Below are positions 1 to 7,952 of a stretch of 31,138 nt of DNA, one piece after another. Numbering within the stretch: position 1 is the stretch's first letter; each line of letters starts with the position of its first letter. The stretch spans positions 1 through 31,138 of the forward strand of contig DATBWZ010000122.1 in the NCBI GenBank assembly GCA_036514535.1, in the 5' to 3' direction. This stretch comes from DATBWZ01 sp036514535 (GTDB lineage: Bacteria; JAMCPX01; DATBWZ01). The position numbers were made by a program, and so were the translations under genes. The notes under the pieces are model-generated. The model made no database searches. It was not told where the DNA came from and worked only from the letters and a program-made list of their open reading frames with translations.

Positions 1-1
1 C

Positions 2-544
2 AAAATCAAGCCGGTAGCGAAAGAAAAGATACATCTGGCAGAAGACGGTATGTGCATAAAAATTGACGGTGCTGAGATTAAAATTATAGATTCGCCCGGT
101 CATGCCTCCCATCATAATGTTTATTTTATTGACGGGACACTGTTTACCGGGGATATAGGGGGTGTCTGCATAAAAGACGGCCCGGTATTTCCTCCCACAC
201 CTCCGCCGGACATAAATATTGAACTATGGCAGGAGACAATTAAAAAATTAAGGCGATTAAATCCGTCAGCAATATGTCCGACCCATTTTGGCGTTCACAA
301 TGGAGTTGATAGGTACCTTGACGAGTTGGATAGCCGCCTGACGGAATGGATGCAGTGGATTGATGCCAGAATGAAGGAGGGAAAAAATGACGAGGAAATT
401 GCAAATGAATTTAACGAAATGGTGCGGGGGGTTTTCAGGAGGTTCAGTCTGCCCGATAGTCTGCTGAAATCTTATGAGGCTGCGGATCCTTCCTGGATGA
501 ATGTCCAGGGCTTGCTTCGTTACTGGCGCAAGTTTCGCAGTTAA
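2..544 (+). CDS. MBL-fold metallo-hydrolase, 3' part (5' end outside window)
   Basis: The reading frame is open from base 2 and ends in TAA at 542-544, giving about 180 residues; the ATG at 50 is internal, so the gene starts before the window. The segment SPGHASHHNVYF, followed by LFTGDIGG and later CPTHFGVH, matches the third metal-binding His, the bridging Asp strand and the last metal His of metallo-beta-lactamase-fold hydrolases. The first HxHxDH motif would lie upstream and cannot be checked. The family includes glyoxalase II-like and other hydrolases; the C-terminal helical tail (about residues 95-180) is typical of a subgroup of uncharacterised MBL proteins. The substrate is unknown. 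The following lipoprotein gene starts 13 bases after the stop and could be co-transcribed. Confidence 0.85.
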   Translation, partial: KIKPVAKEKIHLAEDGMCIKIDGAEIKIIDSPGHASHHNVYFIDGTLFTGDIGGVCIKDGPVFPPTPPPDINIELWQETIKKLRRLNPSAICPTHFGVHNGVDRYLDELDSRLTEWMQWIDARMKEGKNDEEIANEFNEMVRGVFRRFSLPDSLLKSYEAADPSWMNVQGLLRYWRKFRS

Positions 545-557
545 GTTAAAAAACATA

Positions 558-1037
558 ATGAGCAATATTGGTAAAAATAAATTTGTGCTTGCGCTGGTAC
601 TGATATCAGGCGTTTTTTTTGTTCAGTCCTGCACAAAACAAACCGATGATTATAAGATCAGGGAAATTGTGAACAGCGTTGCTGATGCCGCGTCCAAAAA
701 AGACATTAAGACGATTAAAAAGCATGTTTCGGTAGATTACAGGGACAAGAAAGGGAATGACTACAATGGCCTGCGCGGGATGCTTGCATATTATTTTCTT
801 CAGCATCCGAGGATCTCCGTATTTATCACCGAAGTATCGGTGGAAATCTCGGCAGGCTCGGCAGAGGTATTTATCAGGACTGTTCTTACATCAGGTGAAG
901 ATGTAAAATCACTAAGCGATATTCTGCCGACAAATATGTCCATATATGAATTTATCATTGATTTTAAGAAAGAAGGCGATAATTGGGTGATAACCGGAGC
1001 GGACTGGTACAGGGCGGGAGAACGGTCGGTAAAATAG
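558..1037 (+). CDS. Small putative lipoprotein, NTF2-like fold suspected
   Basis: 159 residues from the ATG at 558. An earlier in-frame ATG at 501 would overlap the upstream gene and put 19 residues before a clear signal peptide, so 558 is preferred although its ribosome site is weak. The N-terminus is basic, then hydrophobic (LALVLISGVFFVQSC), ending in a lipobox-like VQSC, so export and lipid attachment are likely. The mature part starts with helices (IREIVNSVADAASKKD) and continues as alternating strands ending in WVITGADWYRAGE. This is the pattern of NTF2/SnoaL-like or DUF4440-like domains. No catalytic residue is recognisable. Family assignment is inference; function unknown. Confidence 0.7.
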   Translation: MSNIGKNKFVLALVLISGVFFVQSCTKQTDDYKIREIVNSVADAASKKDIKTIKKHVSVDYRDKKGNDYNGLRGMLAYYFLQHPRISVFITEVSVEISAGSAEVFIRTVLTSGEDVKSLSDILPTNMSIYEFIIDFKKEGDNWVITGADWYRAGERSVK

Positions 1038-1127
1038 AAGGTTCTATCGTTAAGAAGTTTGATATATGAAGAGATGAATTCGTTTGCGGTTTATGAATCC
1101 GAAGTGCTCGCCGTTATCCAGTACTGT

Positions 1128-1156
1128 TTGACAATTTTACAATGCTGTTTTAAAAT
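1128..1156 (+). promoter_or_regulatory. Sigma70-type promoter of uppP-ftsK
   Basis: TTGACA at 1128-1133 and TAAAAT at 1151-1156 are separated by exactly 17 bases. The expected start of transcription, near 1163, is only about 7 bases before the uppP ATG at 1170, so the leader would be almost absent. No Shine-Dalgarno sequence lies before the ATG, which fits this reading. Confidence 0.7.
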
Positions 1157-1169
1157 TAATTCAACTTAG

Positions 1170-1979
1170 ATGAATATTGCTGAAGCGGTTTTTTATGGTA
1201 TCTTTCAGGGAATAACGGAGTTTCTTCCCATAAGCAGTTCGGGCCACCTTGCTGTGCTTGGATTTTTCCTTTCTTCAGGAGAGAACAACATCCCCTTTTT
1301 TGTTGTTCTTCATGTTGGGACATTTTTTTCTATTATGGCCTATTTTCGCAGGGATATAGTTCAGATTATTGTTGATACAGAGAGATGGGTTTTATCAGGA
1401 GGCTCCGATACCGGCTCAAGACAGGGAGCCGGAATGCTTATGTACATTCTTGCGGCTACTTTTTTAACCGGGATAATTGCTTTTCCGGTCAAAGACTTCA
1501 TAGAGAATAGTTTCTCTTCCATGAGGATCATTTCTTGGAATTTTATAGTTACAGGAATTCTGCTTGGGCTTGCGTATTTAAAAACCGGGAAAGATCTGTC
1601 AACGCCCCTGAATTTATGGCGTTCCGCCGTAATTGGCATAGTTCAAGGCATTGCGGCGCTTCCAGGAATCTCACGTTCCGGCTCCACTGTCTCAGCAGGA
1701 ATCCTTTTAAACATTGACAGGGAAAAGGCCGCTAAATTTTCTTTCCTGATAGGAATACCTGCAATTGCAGGTGCCACGCTGCTTGAGGCAGGGGAAATAT
1801 TGAACGCAGGTTCAATCCATATTGTGAGTTACGGCGCAGGGTTATTGACAGCATTTCTTTCCGGAATGCTGTCAATACATATCCTTTTTAAAGCGGTGAT
1901 GCTCGGAAGACTTCATTATTTTTCCATATATTGCTTGTCAATAGGCATTTTATTGTTCTTTTTTATGGCGGTGAGGTAA
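1170..1979 (+). CDS. uppP: Undecaprenyl-diphosphate phosphatase UppP (BacA)
   Basis: 269 residues, the usual length for UppP/BacA, an integral inner-membrane enzyme that dephosphorylates undecaprenyl diphosphate to recycle the lipid carrier of peptidoglycan and other surface polymers. The two signature segments are present: GITEFLPISSSGHL near residues 14-27, with the catalytic Glu and Ser-rich stretch, and PGISRSGST near 165-173, with the essential Arg. About eight hydrophobic segments fill the rest. The ATG at 1170 gives the conserved N-terminus although no ribosome site precedes it. The stop codon is directly followed by the ftsK ATG with no gap, so the two are probably translationally coupled. 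Confidence 0.96.
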   Translation: MNIAEAVFYGIFQGITEFLPISSSGHLAVLGFFLSSGENNIPFFVVLHVGTFFSIMAYFRRDIVQIIVDTERWVLSGGSDTGSRQGAGMLMYILAATFLTGIIAFPVKDFIENSFSSMRIISWNFIVTGILLGLAYLKTGKDLSTPLNLWRSAVIGIVQGIAALPGISRSGSTVSAGILLNIDREKAAKFSFLIGIPAIAGATLLEAGEILNAGSIHIVSYGAGLLTAFLSGMLSIHILFKAVMLGRLHYFSIYCLSIGILLFFFMAVR

Positions 1980-4160
1980 ATGGCGGAAAGGAATAAAGAA
2001 ATTACGCTTTTTAAAGAGGTTATATCTGTTCTGGTTCTTGCAGCTGCTATACTGGCAGGTATCAGCCTGTTCAGTTATTCTCCTTCGGATTCGTCTTTTT
2101 TTCATACAGGGAAAACAAATGTTTTGCATAACTATGCCGGCAGGGTTGGCGCGAATATTTCAGCTTTGGTTTTTTATGTGTTCGGGTATGCCGGCTATCT
2201 CTTTCCGTTATTCTTGTTGTTTCTGTCTGTTTTCATTATTTTTAAGAGAAGGCTAAGCCATCCATGGGTTAAATTTTCAGGTTTTGCAGGGATTTTTTTA
2301 ACCCTTACCGGACTTTTTTCCATATTTGCTCCTGCAACCGAATTTACGAAAATGGTGAAAGGCGGAGGAGGCTTTGCCGGGTATTTGATAAACAATATGC
2401 TTTCGTCATATTTTGGAGATAGCGGCGGAACGGTAATCCTGATTGCACTGTTTATAATTTTTTCCATAATAACATTCAGGCTATCGCTTAAAAATCTTAT
2501 AGATGTACTGCTGCTGATTCTCGCGATTTCTTTTGAAACCCTCTATAAATATTTTAAAAGGTTCTACTTCTGGGCCAGGGAAAGGATTAATGGCATTCTG
2601 GAGCGGAGAAGGCGAGCTGAGGAAAGAAAACGGGAAGATGTAAGGAGAGAGGAAATTCATCGGGAATTAAAAGATCCTGAATTTGTCAGGGAATTAACAG
2701 AGAGCAGAAAGAAACCTCGCAGGCAAAAGCCGGACCAACTTGCACTTGTTCAGCAGGAGGGAGGATACACAATGCCCCCGCTTTCGCTTCTTGAGATAGA
2801 CGAAAAGAAAAAGGTAAAATCGGATGACAAGTCAACCGAGGTTGGTATCCAGATTCTGGAGAAAAAGCTCAGGGATTTCAGTGTGGAGGGAAAGGTTGTC
2901 GGATATAAAACTGGTCCTGTTGTTACAATGTATGAATACGAGCCTGCAATCGGGGTAAAGATAAATCAGATTGTTAATCTAAGTGACGATCTTGCTTTGG
3001 GTTTGAGGGCGCAGAGTGTTAGGATACTTGCTCCTATTCCGGGAAAATCCGCTGTCGGAATAGAGATCCCCAATATTCATCGCGATACCGTTTTTCTTAA
3101 AGAGATAATACCATCAAAAGAATTCAAGGATTCTTCCTCAAAATTATCGCTTGCAATAGGAAAAGATGTTTTCGGAATGCCTGTCGTGTCTGATCTTGCC
3201 AAGATGCCTCACCTGCTCATTGCGGGCGCTACCGGCTCAGGCAAAAGCATATGCATACATTCTGTGATTAACAGCATTTTATACAAAGCCACTCCTGACG
3301 AAGTGAAATTTATTCTCATTGATCCAAAAATGCTGGAGCTTCCAATCTATGACGGGTTGCCGCATTTGATGCACGAAGTTTTGGTGGATGTTAAAGATGC
3401 ATCAAGGGTTCTGAAATGGGCTGTAAGGGAAATGGACGGGCGATATGCAAAATTAAAGGAATCAGGAGCCAAAAGCATTGATCATTACAGGGCGCTTGGC
3501 AGTGAAGATATGCCGAGCATAGTAATTGCAATAGATGAACTTGCTGATTTAATGATGGTTGTCGGAAAGGATGTTGAGGACAGCATTACCCGTCTTGCAC
3601 AGAAGGCGAGAGCCGCAGGCATCCATCTTATAGTTGCGACGCAGAGGCCGTCTGTGGACATTATTACCGGAACAATAAAAGCTAATTTTCCTGCGAGAAT
3701 AGCATTTAAAGTCCCTTCTAAAACAGACTCCCGTACAATTCTTGATGCCAACGGAGCAGAGTCGCTTCTCGGGATGGGAGATATGCTTTTTATGTTGCCG
3801 AATGCCACTGGTCTGATGAGAGTGCACGGTTCCTATATTACTGAAAAAGAAGTCAAGCGGGTGGTTGATCACTGGACCGGGCAGGCCGAACCCGAATATA
3901 ATTCCTCCATTCTCAAGATTGAAGATTTTGGTTCCGGTGAGGTGGCGGAAGAGGAGGCGGATGATGAAATGTATGATGATGCTGTCAGGATTGTAAGGGA
4001 GGCAGAATATGCCTCAATCTCCTATATTCAAAGAAGGCTCAGAATAGGTTATAACAGGTCAGCAAGAATGATGGAGAAAATGGAACGGGAGGGTATTGTA
4101 AGAAGGGTTGGAAACAATAAATGGGAACTGGCGGCAAAAAACAATAGCGATGTTCCTTGA
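1980..4160 (+). CDS. ftsK: DNA translocase FtsK/SpoIIIE
   Basis: 726 residues. It pumps DNA across the division septum and helps resolve chromosome dimers. The N-terminal 190 residues contain about four to five membrane segments. A short basic and charged linker (about 195-275, rich in R, E and K) follows, much shorter than in E. coli FtsK. The motor follows, with Walker A GATGSGKS at about 416-423 and Walker B IAIDELADL at about 516-524, then the RecA-like ARAAGIHLIVATQRPSVDII stretch. The last 70 residues form the winged-helix gamma domain (SYIQRRLRIGYNRSARMME), which reads KOPS sites. The start is fixed by the adjacent uppP stop codon. The compact linker is like SpoIIIE/SftA-size family members. 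Confidence 0.96.
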   Translation: MAERNKEITLFKEVISVLVLAAAILAGISLFSYSPSDSSFFHTGKTNVLHNYAGRVGANISALVFYVFGYAGYLFPLFLLFLSVFIIFKRRLSHPWVKFSGFAGIFLTLTGLFSIFAPATEFTKMVKGGGGFAGYLINNMLSSYFGDSGGTVILIALFIIFSIITFRLSLKNLIDVLLLILAISFETLYKYFKRFYFWARERINGILERRRRAEERKREDVRREEIHRELKDPEFVRELTESRKKPRRQKPDQLALVQQEGGYTMPPLSLLEIDEKKKVKSDDKSTEVGIQILEKKLRDFSVEGKVVGYKTGPVVTMYEYEPAIGVKINQIVNLSDDLALGLRAQSVRILAPIPGKSAVGIEIPNIHRDTVFLKEIIPSKEFKDSSSKLSLAIGKDVFGMPVVSDLAKMPHLLIAGATGSGKSICIHSVINSILYKATPDEVKFILIDPKMLELPIYDGLPHLMHEVLVDVKDASRVLKWAVREMDGRYAKLKESGAKSIDHYRALGSEDMPSIVIAIDELADLMMVVGKDVEDSITRLAQKARAAGIHLIVATQRPSVDIITGTIKANFPARIAFKVPSKTDSRTILDANGAESLLGMGDMLFMLPNATGLMRVHGSYITEKEVKRVVDHWTGQAEPEYNSSILKIEDFGSGEVAEEEADDEMYDDAVRIVREAEYASISYIQRRLRIGYNRSARMMEKMEREGIVRRVGNNKWELAAKNNSDVP

Positions 4161-4252
4161 ATCAGCCCCGAATGATTTAGGCGAATACCCATTGAAATTT
4201 GTTGAAGTTGCCACGGTTTTAGTATTAAATTATATATTTTAGGAGGGATAAA

Positions 4253-4942
4253 ATGAGCTGGTTGAAAATTCAAATAGTGGTTATTTTACTCCTGATTCCG
4301 GTGATTTCTTCAGGAAAAGAGGTGGACGAAATTGTTGGGAAGGTTCAGGGTGTTTATGATGGCATTTCTGACTTCAGGGCCGACTTTATCCAAGAAAGCA
4401 CAAATAAAGCATTGAAATATACGGTTACGGATGCGGGGGTAGTATATTTTAAAAAGCCGGGAAAGATGCGATGGGACTATATTAAAAAAATAGATGAAAA
4501 AGAAATGCTTATGCAGAAGATAGTAAATGATGGAGAAAACATATACTATTACCTTCCTCTGGAAAACCAGGTTATGATTGAAAATGTCAAGAATATATTC
4601 CCTGAAAAGGCGCCCAATAACTTCCTCTCCGGGATGGGAAGGCTGAAGGAGGATTTTAAGGTGGCAGAGGGCTATCCAAAGGGATTCAAAAAGGACTCTA
4701 ATTTATATTATCTGGAATTGACTCCAAAGGAAAAGTTGAGAGGAATTTATAAACTGTATATTGCAGTGGATAAGGATAAATTTATCGTGAAGGAAAGCGT
4801 TTCAGTTGATCCTTACGAAAATACTACAAAAATAATGTTTTCCAATATTGAAATAAACAAATCAATAGCAGACAATGTATTCGGTTTTGAAATGCCAAAA
4901 GGGGTTAAAATTATTACTTCCCAAGAGGGGAAAAATAAATGA
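4253..4942 (+). CDS. lolA: Outer-membrane lipoprotein carrier protein LolA
   Basis: 229 residues with a signal peptide (hydrophobic VVILLLIPVISSG) and the LolA pattern: an early helix with YDGISDFRADFIQES, then strands with FKKPGKMRWDY, YYYLPLENQVMIE, LELTPKEK and a late KIMFSNIEIN. LolA carries lipoproteins released by LolCDE through the periplasm to the outer membrane. The ATG at 4253 has a strong ribosome site (AGGAGG, six bases upstream). A 92-base gap after ftsK could hold a promoter: TTGCCA at 4208 and TATATA at 4231 have 17-base spacing, but the start point would fall inside the ribosome site, so this is unsure. The gene overlaps rimO by four bases (ATGA). Confidence 0.9.
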   Translation: MSWLKIQIVVILLLIPVISSGKEVDEIVGKVQGVYDGISDFRADFIQESTNKALKYTVTDAGVVYFKKPGKMRWDYIKKIDEKEMLMQKIVNDGENIYYYLPLENQVMIENVKNIFPEKAPNNFLSGMGRLKEDFKVAEGYPKGFKKDSNLYYLELTPKEKLRGIYKLYIAVDKDKFIVKESVSVDPYENTTKIMFSNIEINKSIADNVFGFEMPKGVKIITSQEGKNK

Positions 4943-6255
4943 CTGAGCGGCCGACTGTTGGCTTTATTTCACTCGGTTGTTCAAAAAACCTTGTTGATTC
5001 TGAATACATGCTGGGCATTCTTGCCAGGGATGGATTCAGCCTGGTTTCAGAGAAAAACGCAGATGTTATTGTAATTAATACCTGCGGATTCATATCCACG
5101 GCAATAGAAGAGTCAGGTGAAGTTATAGCGGAAGTCCTTGAAAGAAAGCAAAAGGGATCATGCAAGAAGGTTATTGTTGCAGGATGTTTGCCTTCAAGAG
5201 ATTCCAAAAAGCTGGTTGAGCGTTTTCCAGAGGTAGATCATGTGATAGGAACAAACGATATTACCAGTATTTCCGAGGTTATAAAGAAAAATATCCAGAT
5301 TGCAGTGTCAGAAAAATTGCACCTAAGAAAACATAACGGAATTTCAAGGATGCTAACCAACACATCCCCGTCTACGTATGTCAAAATATCTGATGGATGT
5401 TCAAACGGATGCACGTACTGCACGATTCCAATTATTAAAGGACCCTTTAGAAGCAGGACTGTTGAATCTATTGAATCTGAGGTCAAATCACTTGCCAGAA
5501 ATGGTATTCAGGAGGTCAATCTGATCTCGCAGGATACAACCGCGTACGGTAAGGATATAGGCTCTGATCTTACTCTGCTTCTTTCAACATTGAATAAAAT
5601 AAAAGATATAAAATGGTTAAGGCTCCTGTACTGTTATCCAGAAAGGTTTACTGACAATCTGATTGATTTGATTAAGGATAACAAAAAAATATGCAAATAT
5701 CTTGATATTCCTCTTCAGCACGTCAACGATAAAATTCTTAAAAGAATGGGAAGAAAGACTGTAAAAAAGGATATTGAAAACCTTCTTAATAGATTAAGGA
5801 AAGAGATTCCGGAATTGGTGATCCGTACAACCTTCATCGTTGGCTTTCCTGGAGAGACGGATAAGGAATTTATGGATCTTTATAATTTTGTTAAGGATTT
5901 TGAGTTTGAATGCCTGGGAGCTTTTAAATATTCACGTGAAGACGGAACTCCAGCTGCTAATTATGAGAATCAGATTCCGGAAAAGGTGAAAGAGGACAGA
6001 TACGGGATGCTAATGGAATTGCAGTCTGGCGTATCGCTTAAAAAAAACAAAAGACAGGTTGGAGCAAAGATGGAGTTTCTTGGTGAGGGATATCACAGCG
6101 ATATGAATTGCTACTATGGAAGGGTCTGGCGGCAGGCTCCAGATGTGGACGGGATTACGATTCTCAAAGATGTAAAAAATATGGATCTTAAAATCAGCAA
6201 AGTTGAGATAATTAATGCGCTTGAGTATGATCTTATAGCAAAGCCTGTTGAGTAG
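4939..6255 (+). CDS. rimO: Ribosomal protein S12 methylthiotransferase RimO
   Basis: 438 residues. This radical-SAM enzyme adds a methylthio group to an Asp of ribosomal protein S12. The N-terminal UPF0004 domain has its three cluster cysteines at about residues 14 (SLGCSKN), 49 (NTCGF) and 83 (AGCLPSR). The radical-SAM CxxxCxxC (CSNGCTYC) is at about 154-161 and is followed by the RimO-type IPIIKGPFRSR. The C-terminus is a TRAM domain. SLGCSKNLVDSE and FKYSREDGTPA favour RimO over MiaB. The start overlaps the lolA stop by ATGA, indicating translational coupling. Confidence 0.95.
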   Translation: MTERPTVGFISLGCSKNLVDSEYMLGILARDGFSLVSEKNADVIVINTCGFISTAIEESGEVIAEVLERKQKGSCKKVIVAGCLPSRDSKKLVERFPEVDHVIGTNDITSISEVIKKNIQIAVSEKLHLRKHNGISRMLTNTSPSTYVKISDGCSNGCTYCTIPIIKGPFRSRTVESIESEVKSLARNGIQEVNLISQDTTAYGKDIGSDLTLLLSTLNKIKDIKWLRLLYCYPERFTDNLIDLIKDNKKICKYLDIPLQHVNDKILKRMGRKTVKKDIENLLNRLRKEIPELVIRTTFIVGFPGETDKEFMDLYNFVKDFEFECLGAFKYSREDGTPAANYENQIPEKVKEDRYGMLMELQSGVSLKKNKRQVGAKMEFLGEGYHSDMNCYYGRVWRQAPDVDGITILKDVKNMDLKISKVEIINALEYDLIAKPVE

Positions 6256-6287
6256 GTTATGGGGATATTTTTAAAAGAGGGAGAAAA

Positions 6288-6860
6288 ATGAAGAAGAAAA
6301 TTAAAAAGAGCAGTCAGAAAAAAACTAAATTACGAACAAAAAGAAAAACAAAAAAAGCAGTACAGAAGAAAAAACATGCAGAAAAGAAAATAGGCAAAAA
6401 GGTTGAAAAAACAAAAAAACCTGCGCTACCGGCTGTTTGGTCACTCTCTGAAGCACGGGAAGAATTATTGAAATTGAAAAAAGAGATTATGGATGTTGTG
6501 TTATTCCGGAATGCGGATGATAGTTCTATTAGCAAAGAAGAACTTTTTGATGAAACCGATCATCTGTTGGAGGAGAAGCAAAAGGAACTATCCTTAATGT
6601 TAAACGAGCGGGAGCGGGTTAAATTACATGAAATTGATGATGCCTTGCGCAGGATAGATAACAAGAGTTACGGTATATGCGAGGAATGCGGCATAGATAT
6701 TGAGACAGGAAGGCTTAAATTGATTCCCTATGTGAAATTCTGTGTTGATTGTCAGGAAATGTTAGAAAAGGAAAACAATTATGACCGTTCTGTTGCAAGG
6801 GAAGAGGATCGGATTATTTCTCCGCCGTCTTTGACTGACCCTGACGAAGAAGAAAGTTAA
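6288..6860 (+). CDS. DksA/TraR-family C4 zinc-finger protein with Lys-rich N-terminus
   Basis: 190 residues. The first 45 are very rich in Lys (about half), without clear fold. A coiled-coil region (about 55-125, EEKQKELSLMLNERERVKL) follows, then the C4 zinc finger with cysteines at about 131/134 and 152/155 (CEECG ... CVDC), ending in an acidic tail. DksA/TraR proteins bind in the RNA polymerase secondary channel and modulate transcription with ppGpp; the coiled-coil tip Asp pair of DksA is not obvious here. The Lys-rich tail resembles those of some delta-proteobacterial TraR proteins and could bind nucleic acid (inference). A GAGGGAG ribosome site precedes the ATG, 32 bases after rimO. Convergent with the next gene; only two bases separate the stops. 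Confidence 0.82.
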   Translation: MKKKIKKSSQKKTKLRTKRKTKKAVQKKKHAEKKIGKKVEKTKKPALPAVWSLSEAREELLKLKKEIMDVVLFRNADDSSISKEELFDETDHLLEEKQKELSLMLNERERVKLHEIDDALRRIDNKSYGICEECGIDIETGRLKLIPYVKFCVDCQEMLEKENNYDRSVAREEDRIISPPSLTDPDEEES

Positions 6861-6862
6861 AT

Positions 6863-7120
6863 TTATTGCGTTAGATGCTGTAGGATTTTACTGCGATCTT
6901 CTTCGGTCAATTTTGCCCCGTATTTTTCTACTGCCGCTTTCCATCCCTCTTTTGATAATCTCTCTCTTTCAATAAGCATGTGACAGGCGCTGCACTTTGA
7001 ACGGTACAGTCTTTCTCCGTCGCTGATTTTGTCCGTGCTTTTTATAAGACTGGAACACGCAAGGCATAGCGGACCCAACACTATTAACAGGTATTTAGCC
7101 TGCAGGAATGGCGCTTTCAT
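6863..7120 (-). CDS. Small exported monoheme c-type cytochrome
   Basis: 85 residues. A hydrophobic signal segment (YLLIVLGPLCLAC) ends at Cys22, which might be lipidated, although the -3 residue is not a typical lipobox Leu. One heme motif, CSACH, is at about 43-47. The rest follows the small class I cytochrome pattern (EGWKAAVEKYGAKLTEED ... ILQHL), but the place where these proteins usually carry the axial Met (W-x3-V-x2-M) holds Tyr. The only Met after the motif is Met48, next to the heme His. The ATG overlaps the stop of the upstream beta-barrel gene by four bases, so the two proteins are made together. It probably passes or senses electrons in the periplasm; the partner is unknown. Confidence 0.8.
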   Translation of the reverse strand: MKAPFLQAKYLLIVLGPLCLACSSLIKSTDKISDGERLYRSKCSACHMLIERERLSKEGWKAAVEKYGAKLTEEDRSKILQHLTQ

Positions 7121-7833
7121 AGCCCTATTCCTATCAATAAACGAAAATCAAGATCCCGCGAGTTTTCTGTTAATCCCCAGCGCACTCCCATCGTTGTCCA
7201 GCGCTCGCCGGATGCAAATGAGACCGTTGGACCGAGATACGCCTTTTTTTCGCTTATTTCGTATTCAGTCCCAAGTTTAAAATTAGGCCCAGGCTCAAAA
7301 GAAACAGCAAGAATTGCTTCCGGCTCTGTTTCTACTTTGCCGTCTTCAATTTTGAATTCCCCGACTATATTTGCGGAAATATTAAATCTTTTGATGTTTT
7401 TTCCGAGTATTAACTTCCCTTCAAATTCATCTTCCTTTTCCGGAAAATTCCTAATGTACTCAAAATAAAGAAGGGGATTAACAGGAAGAATTCCGCTTTC
7501 GCTGAACCTGTACCTGGTCCTTATTTTGAATCCTTCGTAAATTAGACTGCTTTCCGGCTTCTGTGCGAATGTCTGATATAGCGCTATGTCCCAGTGGTCG
7601 GTTATACCGTGTTCAATCTCAACCCAGTGTTTGAGTATCGTCGTGTCGGTAAAGTTATTCAGTGAGCCTGTTTGCTGAGTGTAATAGTATTCAATCTCGC
7701 CTTCACCTGCGGGTATTGTCAGATATTCGTATGTCCACACATAGGAACGCCTGTCCGCTGCGGCAATATTCTGAAACAGATGGGTTCCCATAAAAGCAAT
7801 TGCCAACGACATTAGCCATCTTTTTGTTTCCAT
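7117..7833 (-). CDS. Putative outer-membrane beta-barrel protein
   Basis: 238 residues with a signal peptide (cleavage predicted after IAAA, about residue 26). The mature part is made of short alternating amphipathic strands (EGEIEYYYTQQ, WVEIEHGITDHWDIALYQ, GFKIRTRYRF, PLLYFEYIRNF, KLILGKNIKRFNISANIVG, TMGVRWGL, FRLLIGIGL), the look of a small barrel of the transporter/porin or DUF481-like kind. No specific family was recognised. A good ribosome site (GGAGG) sits before the ATG. It is the first gene of a two-gene unit with the monoheme cytochrome and lies behind a near-consensus promoter with a Fur-type box, so expression probably responds to iron or a related signal. Role in iron handling or electron export is inference only. 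Confidence 0.72.
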   Translation of the reverse strand: METKRWLMSLAIAFMGTHLFQNIAAADRRSYVWTYEYLTIPAGEGEIEYYYTQQTGSLNNFTDTTILKHWVEIEHGITDHWDIALYQTFAQKPESSLIYEGFKIRTRYRFSESGILPVNPLLYFEYIRNFPEKEDEFEGKLILGKNIKRFNISANIVGEFKIEDGKVETEPEAILAVSFEPGPNFKLGTEYEISEKKAYLGPTVSFASGERWTTMGVRWGLTENSRDLDFRLLIGIGL

Positions 7834-7847
7834 ATTTCCTCCTTATT

Positions 7848-7866
7848 GAAAATAATTTTCATTTTC
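7848..7866 (-). promoter_or_regulatory. Fur-type operator (6-6-1-6 hexamer array)
   Basis: On the minus strand the 19 bases read GAAAATGAAAATTATTTTC. This is the 6-6-1-6 arrangement of the classical Fur box with GAAAAT in place of GATAAT. It also contains the 7-1-7 palindrome TGAAAATaATTTTCA (7847-7861) and lies inside a perfect 12-base inverted repeat (arms 7842-7853 and 7861-7872). It follows the -10 element directly, where a bound repressor would block transcription of the barrel/cytochrome unit. Which Fur-family protein binds is unknown; one is encoded at 12170. Confidence 0.7.
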
Positions 7867-7870
7867 AATA

Positions 7871-7899
7871 AGTATAAAAAAATATAACACGGTTGTCAA
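7871..7899 (-). promoter_or_regulatory. Near-consensus sigma70 promoter for the barrel/monoheme unit
   Basis: On the minus strand TTGACA (7894-7899) and TATACT (7871-7876) are separated by exactly 17 bases. The start of transcription is expected near 7864, inside the Fur-type box. The leader is about 30 bases and contains the GGAGG ribosome site. Confidence 0.8.
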
Positions 7900-7952
7900 G
7901 AAAAAAATTAAAAAATTTTATGCCCGTTACTGGATTACAGTTTAGCAGGGAT

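Noticed and set aside
1034..1047. ATAGAA-GG-TTCTAT inverted repeat after the lipoprotein gene as a terminator
   Set aside because: The stem is short, the loop too tight and no U-run follows; it overlaps the stop codon and is probably chance.
7900..7952. Terminator after the NrfD-like gene: ACTG/CAGT hairpin with following T-rich tract on the minus strand
   Set aside because: The stem is only four bases and the T tract is interrupted; not strong enough to list.
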